Program-made: the position numbers and the translations under genes
Source of the DNA: an uncultured Christensenella sp.
GTDB taxonomy: Bacteria > Bacillota > Clostridia > Christensenellales > DTU072
Assembly: GCA_905210905.1 (NCBI GenBank)
Contig: CAJLYQ010000042.1
Coordinates: 1 to 17,753, forward strand
Direction: 5' to 3'
Length of the DNA stretch: 17,753 nt
The notes under the pieces: generated by a model
Seen by the model: the letters and a program-made list of their open reading frames with translations, nothing else
Database searches by the model: none
What the model was told of the DNA's origin: nothing
Part shown: piece by piece, positions 14,701 to 17,753 of the stretch
How positions within the stretch are numbered: the stretch's first letter is position 1
Layout: each line of letters opens with the position of its first letter

Positions 14701-16704
14701 CCGAAAGATCTCGAACAAGTAGCGCTAGTCGGACATTACTACAAAGCGTACCGCGAAACGCGTCTTGAAACGGACAACGGCGGACCTAACTACGTCTATA
14801 TGGATTTAGCGATAAATTCTTTTGAGAAAAACGGTATTTCTCTTATTTGCGACAGTTCGATTGCCTACAACAGGAACAAGAGCAGATATACTTATTACGA
14901 ACTCGTAGACGCATACTATTACGACGTCCTAAACGGCAGCATGCAATACCGTGCGGAGAGAATGATTGTTATGACGTTTAAGGATTCCTCCGTCGGCAAG
15001 GATAGTTACCGCACGTTTGAGTTCAAATTCAACAAAAAAGTGAATTATAACGATGAAATCGATAAAACGAGAATGTCATATAATCCGCTTGTAAGAGTTT
15101 CTAAGAAAAACTTAGCGGGCGGAGGCACGTATGAATGGTGGTCGTCGGAGTGGAAAGGAAGAAACCCGAGCAGCGATATTAACGAGTTCAAATATCGTAG
15201 CGGAGAGTTAAAACCCGTCGATGACTTTGACGTTCGTCTCGGAGTATACGGATATTTGTACGCAGACTATCAAAAATTAGGTAATTCCGATTTCCATGCA
15301 AAACTATCCGATTTGTACTCGATTATAAAAACTGCCGACGGTAAATACAAGTTCGTATTTAACGGTGTGAGCAATATTTATGCAGGGTACACGAATTATA
15401 CGAACAATAAACACTCGTACGAACTCGCCTCGTACGACCTTTATACGGACGGGGATAAGTATTACTGGGGCAAGGTAAACAACTGTCTTAACGGCAAGGA
15501 CCAATACGTTATTTACGGAGAACTATCGTTTGACGACAACGGGCTTACCTTAGTCGATTATTTCGGCGAAGACAGAGAAGAATATGATGAACACGGCATA
15601 AAACGTTACCCTGTAGACAAAACGACGCAACTTACCGTTCTTAAAGAAATCGCATTTGACGAAAATAAAATAAATTACGACAAACTGTATACGTACGGTA
15701 TGACCGGAACAGATCCGGACAGAAACGAATACAAAACCGAAAAGGGCGTTATATTCACGTCGGCAAGCGAGGCGTTGACATTCGATTATAATTCCCGATA
15801 CATTCCGACATATCCGGGGCATTACGATAATAAAGACGAAAAACGCGTTCATAAAGTCAAGTTCTACATTCACGGCGACGAACCCAATAGAGAAAGGCTG
15901 GTGTACGTCGTTTCCGTCGAAGAAAACGTCGTGGTGGCGAACGGGGTTCTTGCCACGGTGGATGCTGAAAGCGGAAAAATCACTCAATGGAAGTGGTACG
16001 GCACCGGATATACGCACGAGTATTCAAAAACGAACGTTCCAGTAAGAGAAAACGTTATGTATTTTAATCGATACGGCGCTGCCGATATCACGCTTCGTAA
16101 GGACGGAAAGGTGGATATGGACGCTCAATCTTTCGACGCAGAGTATTACGTAAGAAGTTATGAAGAAACCGTCGGTGAAAGTGCGACAGCGACGACGTAT
16201 TACGACTATATCGTTTTAATCGGCGGCGAGCAGATAAGAATAGAAAAAGCGACGATAGACGGGGAGAACAACGTCGTTATACCCGAATTAAAGTATTACA
16301 AGAAAAACGGGAAAGAAGATTCTTATTTAAGAATTACGAAAATCGAGTTCTCCGACGTTATCGCAAGCGGAACGTATAAAGAAAAGAGTGAGCGTGAAAG
16401 AACGATAAAATTCGATACGGCGGCAAATACGGTAACCGTTAAGGACTTACAGGAAGAAGAAAAGAAATCGAGCGTAATTGCGGCGTATAAGTTTAACCTA
16501 AAGAGTGAAACGAAAGTTGACGGCGAAGTATCGACGACAGTATATTACGTAGATTTGCTTATCGAATTAAGCGACGGCAACGGTATTATCATAGTAGATA
16601 AGGCGATTATCGGCGAAAACGGCAAAATTACTTTGCCAGATAAAATAACGTACGAAGGCAGCACGCTTGAACTTGTTTCCGTCGCAGGGGAACAAAACGA
16701 ATAG
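11731..16704 (+). CDS. Giant Tyr-rich modular lipoprotein with two FN3-like domains (1657 aa)
   Basis: The start ATG 11731 has AAGGAG at 11720-11725. A GTG two codons upstream overlaps that SD and is not preferred. The protein opens with MKKRISAIFI, lipobox LLAC and acylated Cys24, then a Gly/Gln/Glu linker. Two fibronectin III-like domains occupy about 46-112 and 118-195 (VARWEYVEYATEYLMEFNG; VRWDKIDGAIRYEIEVDG), each ending in WSxSVTR. The remaining 1450 residues are rich in Tyr, Asp, Lys and Asn with many predicted beta strands. Loosely repeated modules begin with Y-x-G-x-Y at about 398, 476 and 559, and a related EYLGKAY lies near 861. Two C-terminal segments about 114 residues apart also resemble each other (near 1490 and 1604). 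No transmembrane anchor, LPXTG or catalytic motif was seen. It is likely an extracellular adhesin or binding scaffold tethered to the membrane by lipid; function unknown. Confidence 0.9.
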   Translation: MKKRISAIFIILLALLFAFTLLACAQQGSGGENGGETVEPDKPNRIKLDAPTVMLGEDGVARWEYVEYATEYLMEFNGEERGVTQDNNANLDYGDTFRVKAIATEKYEGESDWSNSVTREDKAAETLFPPQPYLDGERVRWDKIDGAIRYEIEVDGSVYTLGENVTDYSLEVNQTARIRAIGDGRSYSDSVWSYSVTRKGDDNPDVPQDKYQTVTGETLKNDMFVAGLYGDGDISVIKKNKDGTAISVDGEPLELYQRANSQGTYYYKKGNEYVVFCENWAEKIDYNDRQYYVAQKADNLAGTGSWYRESDVESGEPFSVNNVGKSNNSEFTFLDKTFTLYQQSAEKGEDGKKVAKLLAEDKDGNYSIATHSVEYNEFEIDGEVYCNGVREVPFEEKYRGDYVTESGKVDVARVKNNYIVLNDGTLGSFTIMIKGYVYVVIDNNFVRTVFNEQYLMLGAKTYKKPTKIAVEKDSAYEGMYIFDDKNFIKVSSDKGIFVNGTQKAQIMTLSENADLFAVFVRGEYEAYDRYDYERITLDENFVRGESTYFRAQKVSTTTYTGAYKKSENEFISVSSVGDMSYGGETYEIFTANGCFYGVNDKIIALSLSENEVRINDNATYAKITLTKVVKSDLESQLHEKNEWNFYCITGTNDNDKVSFIYWSYNGGDELRINGNVDNAIYKDESGKIVATQFDGEIYPFSIEKDTNNEILIKMNQNPYYAMRELDEQEKEKVTELFRDKRFYQIPSDSSFHSGTTILFAENSKGEDRGFYSDSAIQFLGGENDKTALERDYFILSKDDEYKGHVLMRVGDYYCLTRSMNDWHDDLFFKVDENGNIDGVGKNNDYGIVKPLRFEQQIDNEYLGKAYNKPYERIEWVERGNEYFELKANVSTAFRGTPNPYNSTISYVYYVEKDGKTIYLRNNYAPIVTEYKSEGTIGDYRYFQTTGGDKQYFLRQLESADGREWDTNDYNDYNVQNSGTMYYRAKLTELQPKDLEQVALVGHYYKAYRETRLETDNGGPNYVYMDLAINSFEKNGISLICDSSIAYNRNKSRYTYYELVDAYYYDVLNGSMQYRAERMIVMTFKDSSVGKDSYRTFEFKFNKKVNYNDEIDKTRMSYNPLVRVSKKNLAGGGTYEWWSSEWKGRNPSSDINEFKYRSGELKPVDDFDVRLGVYGYLYADYQKLGNSDFHAKLSDLYSIIKTADGKYKFVFNGVSNIYAGYTNYTNNKHSYELASYDLYTDGDKYYWGKVNNCLNGKDQYVIYGELSFDDNGLTLVDYFGEDREEYDEHGIKRYPVDKTTQLTVLKEIAFDENKINYDKLYTYGMTGTDPDRNEYKTEKGVIFTSASEALTFDYNSRYIPTYPGHYDNKDEKRVHKVKFYIHGDEPNRERLVYVVSVEENVVVANGVLATVDAESGKITQWKWYGTGYTHEYSKTNVPVRENVMYFNRYGAADITLRKDGKVDMDAQSFDAEYYVRSYEETVGESATATTYYDYIVLIGGEQIRIEKATIDGENNVVIPELKYYKKNGKEDSYLRITKIEFSDVIASGTYKEKSERERTIKFDTAANTVTVKDLQEEEKKSSVIAAYKFNLKSETKVDGEVSTTVYYVDLLIELSDGNGIIIVDKAIIGENGKITLPDKITYEGSTLELVSVAGEQNE

Positions 16705-16723
16705 TAAAATAAAAGCAATCGGA

Positions 16724-16754
16724 CGAGAAGCGAGAAGTATGTTCTCGCTTCTCG
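16724..16754 (+). terminator. Long hairpin after the giant lipoprotein gene
   Basis: A perfect 13-bp stem (16724-16736 with 16742-16754, arm CGAGAAGCGAGAA) has a 5-base loop, 19 bases after the stop codon. The following sequence is only mildly T-rich (GTTATTCGG), so it may be a terminator or an mRNA 3' end stabiliser. Confidence 0.65.
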
Positions 16755-16783
16755 GTTATTCGGATATGCGATAAGCCGCGTCG

Positions 16784-16800
16784 CCCCACCCTACCCGCCC
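16784..16800 (-). other. G-quadruplex motif (minus strand)
   Basis: The minus strand reads GGGCGGGTAGGGTGGGG: four G-runs of 3, 3, 3 and 4 with loops of 1, 2 and 1. This is a textbook very stable short-loop G4; the + strand is the complementary C-run motif. It lies between two strong hairpins in otherwise AT-rich DNA. Confidence 0.75.
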
Positions 16801-16849
16801 TATAAGGTGTGGGAAGCGGAATAGGCGAAAGGCTTGTGTCGATGAACGA

Positions 16850-16886
16850 ACAAGAAAAACGCGAATAAATTTCGCGTTTTTCTTGT
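16850..16886. terminator. Strong, probably bidirectional terminator
   Basis: ACAAGAAAAACGCGAA (16850-16865) pairs perfectly with its complement at 16871-16886 around a 5-base loop. The GC core CGCGAA is flanked by A5 on the left and T5 on the right, so it can work on either strand. No gene ends immediately before it on the + strand except the giant lipoprotein, 145 bases upstream. Confidence 0.8.
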
Positions 16887-16937
16887 AACAGAGTGTTCCG
16901 ATATTGAAATAATGCGCGATATTTGCTTTAATGATAA

Positions 16938-17132
16938 GCGGTAAGCGACGGTAACGACGCAAACGGCAGGAGAGGCGAAACGGTTTATTTCAGCGAAAGC
17001 GTAATTATATTCACGTCAAATCTCGGAGCATCGGAAGTGTCTTCGAACGGTTCAAACGAAGAAGTGGCTGAAGAGTTTATAAAAATCGTTAAAAACTATT
17101 TCGATAACGAAATCAAACGCCCCGAATTTTTA
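16938..17132 (+). pseudogene. Fragment of a Clp-like AAA+ ATPase, fused in frame to the recombinase
   Basis: The frame is open from 16938, just after TAA 16935-16937, into the recombinase. From about 16947 it reads like the second half of a Clp/AAA+ module. GRRGETVYFSESVIIFTSNL (from 16965) is the strand before and including the sensor-1 Asn. About 33 residues later NYFDNEIKRPEFL resembles the F-x-x-x-(I/L)-x-RPE(F/L)LNRI segment of Clp-type ATPases. Walker A and B are missing and there is no start codon with a ribosome binding site, so it is a remnant. Identification is from motif memory; no search was run. Confidence 0.6.
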
Positions 17133-17753
17133 AGAATGATCGAGGACAGTAAGAAAAAGATTTTCGACTATGTTCTTGTTTACCAACTTGATCGCTTTGC
17201 CCGTAACCGTTACGACAGCGCGAATTACAAAGCAAAGTTAAAGAAAAACGGCGTGCGTGTTCTATCTGCAAAGGAAAACATAACGGAAGACGCAAGCGGA
17301 ATTTTAATCGAGGGCGTGCTGGAAAGTATGGCGGAGTATTACTCCGCCGAACTTTCGCAAAAGGTAAAACGCGGAATACGGGAAAGCTACGAGAAAGGTT
17401 ACTTTATCGGCGGATACGGACTATTCGGCTATGACATCGTGGACAAAAAATGGACGATAAACAGTTACGAAGCGGATATTGTCAGAGATGTTTTTACAAG
17501 ATACAAATACGGCGAAAAGGCGAAAGAAATTATTGCAAGGCTTAGAACGGACAAGGCATTAAGACGAAAGCCGGTTCGTCGTTCAATATGAACAGTCTTG
17601 CAAGGATAATCCGCAACGAAAAATACATCGGGAAAGTAACTTCACACGGCACGGTTTACGCTAACGTCATACCGCCTATCGTGGACGAAGAACTTTTTTA
17701 TGAATGCAACGTCATTATGGACAAGCATAAACATAAACCGCGCGACAGCAAGA
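17037..17753 (+). pseudogene. Large serine recombinase, N-truncated and frameshifted (continues past window)
   Basis: The best intact stretch runs from GTG 17037 to TGA 17589-17591. True recombinase similarity starts near 17115 with KRPEFLRMIEDSKKKIFDYV, followed by VYQLDRFARNRYDSANYK. These are the conserved Asp-Arg-x-x-Arg helix of the resolvase domain. GVRVLSAKENI and the AEYYSAELSQKVKRG helix E come next. The recombinase domain then begins (FIGGYGLFGYDIV). The first part of the catalytic domain, with the Y-x-R-x-S nucleophile, is missing and is replaced by the ATPase fragment. At about 17553-17557 one base is lost. Reading the -1-corrected frame from 17558 gives IKTKAGSSFNMNSLARIIRN, GKVTSHGTVYANVIPPIVDEE and onward to the window end without stops, matching the family. 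Enzymatic activity is not expected unless the frameshift is an assembly error and another subunit supplies the serine. Confidence 0.82.

Noticed and set aside
16755..16860. tRNA gene or att core next to the recombinase
   Set aside because: I could not form a cloverleaf and saw no duplicated core sequence within the window.

Overview
The window looks like a chromosomal segment of an anaerobic, endospore-forming, Clostridia-like Bacillota, probably from an uncultured gut or rumen-type lineage. The evidence is the gene order fmt-rsmB-rlmN-rsgA-rpe-spoVM, strong AGGAG-type ribosome binding sites before most genes, sigma-A promoters with near-consensus -35/-10 boxes, a 23-residue SpoVM-like peptide, and a cysteine-rich BclA-like spore-surface candidate. 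The species cannot be named from the sequence.

Region 1 (1-6087, all + strand) is a compact housekeeping operon. It runs from the 3' end of fmt through rsmB, rlmN, rsgA, rpe, spoVM and nth to obgE. The genes overlap or nearly touch. They serve translation initiation (formyl-Met-tRNA), rRNA modification (RsmB, RlmN), ribosome subunit assembly (RsgA, Obg), pentose phosphate metabolism (Rpe), spore coat anchoring (SpoVM) and base excision repair (Nth). The PrpC phosphatase/PrkC kinase pair that usually lies between rlmN and rsgA in Bacillota is absent. The rsgA gene appears to start at an ATT codon embedded in the rlmN stop.

Region 2 (6088-10537) opens with a clear promoter. It holds a small Ig-like lipoprotein, proS, a 590-residue lipoprotein with a Cys/His cluster, and a separately promoted DUF1858 CXXC protein that ends in a textbook terminator.

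Region 3 (10554-11717) carries a convergent minus-strand gene for a Cys-rich, BclA C-terminal-like protein. Its ribosome binding site could be masked by a hairpin. After it comes an AT-rich spacer with short direct repeats, a candidate 54-codon ORF and a good terminator.

Region 4 (11615-16754) is a single giant lipoprotein gene of 1657 residues, with its own promoter and a downstream hairpin. It has two fibronectin III-like domains and then a long Tyr-rich, beta-strand-rich region with degenerate repeats.

Region 5 (16755-17753) is mobile-element debris. It contains a short-loop G-quadruplex motif, a 16-bp stem terminator, and a piece of a Clp-like AAA+ ATPase fused in frame at a shared RPEF sequence to a large serine recombinase. 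The recombinase has lost its catalytic serine segment and carries a -1 frameshift. This marks an old integration or rearrangement edge at the right end.

The strongest candidates for something new are the giant modular lipoprotein, the pilE-like G4 next to recombinase remains, the ATPase/recombinase chimera, and the non-canonical rsgA start.
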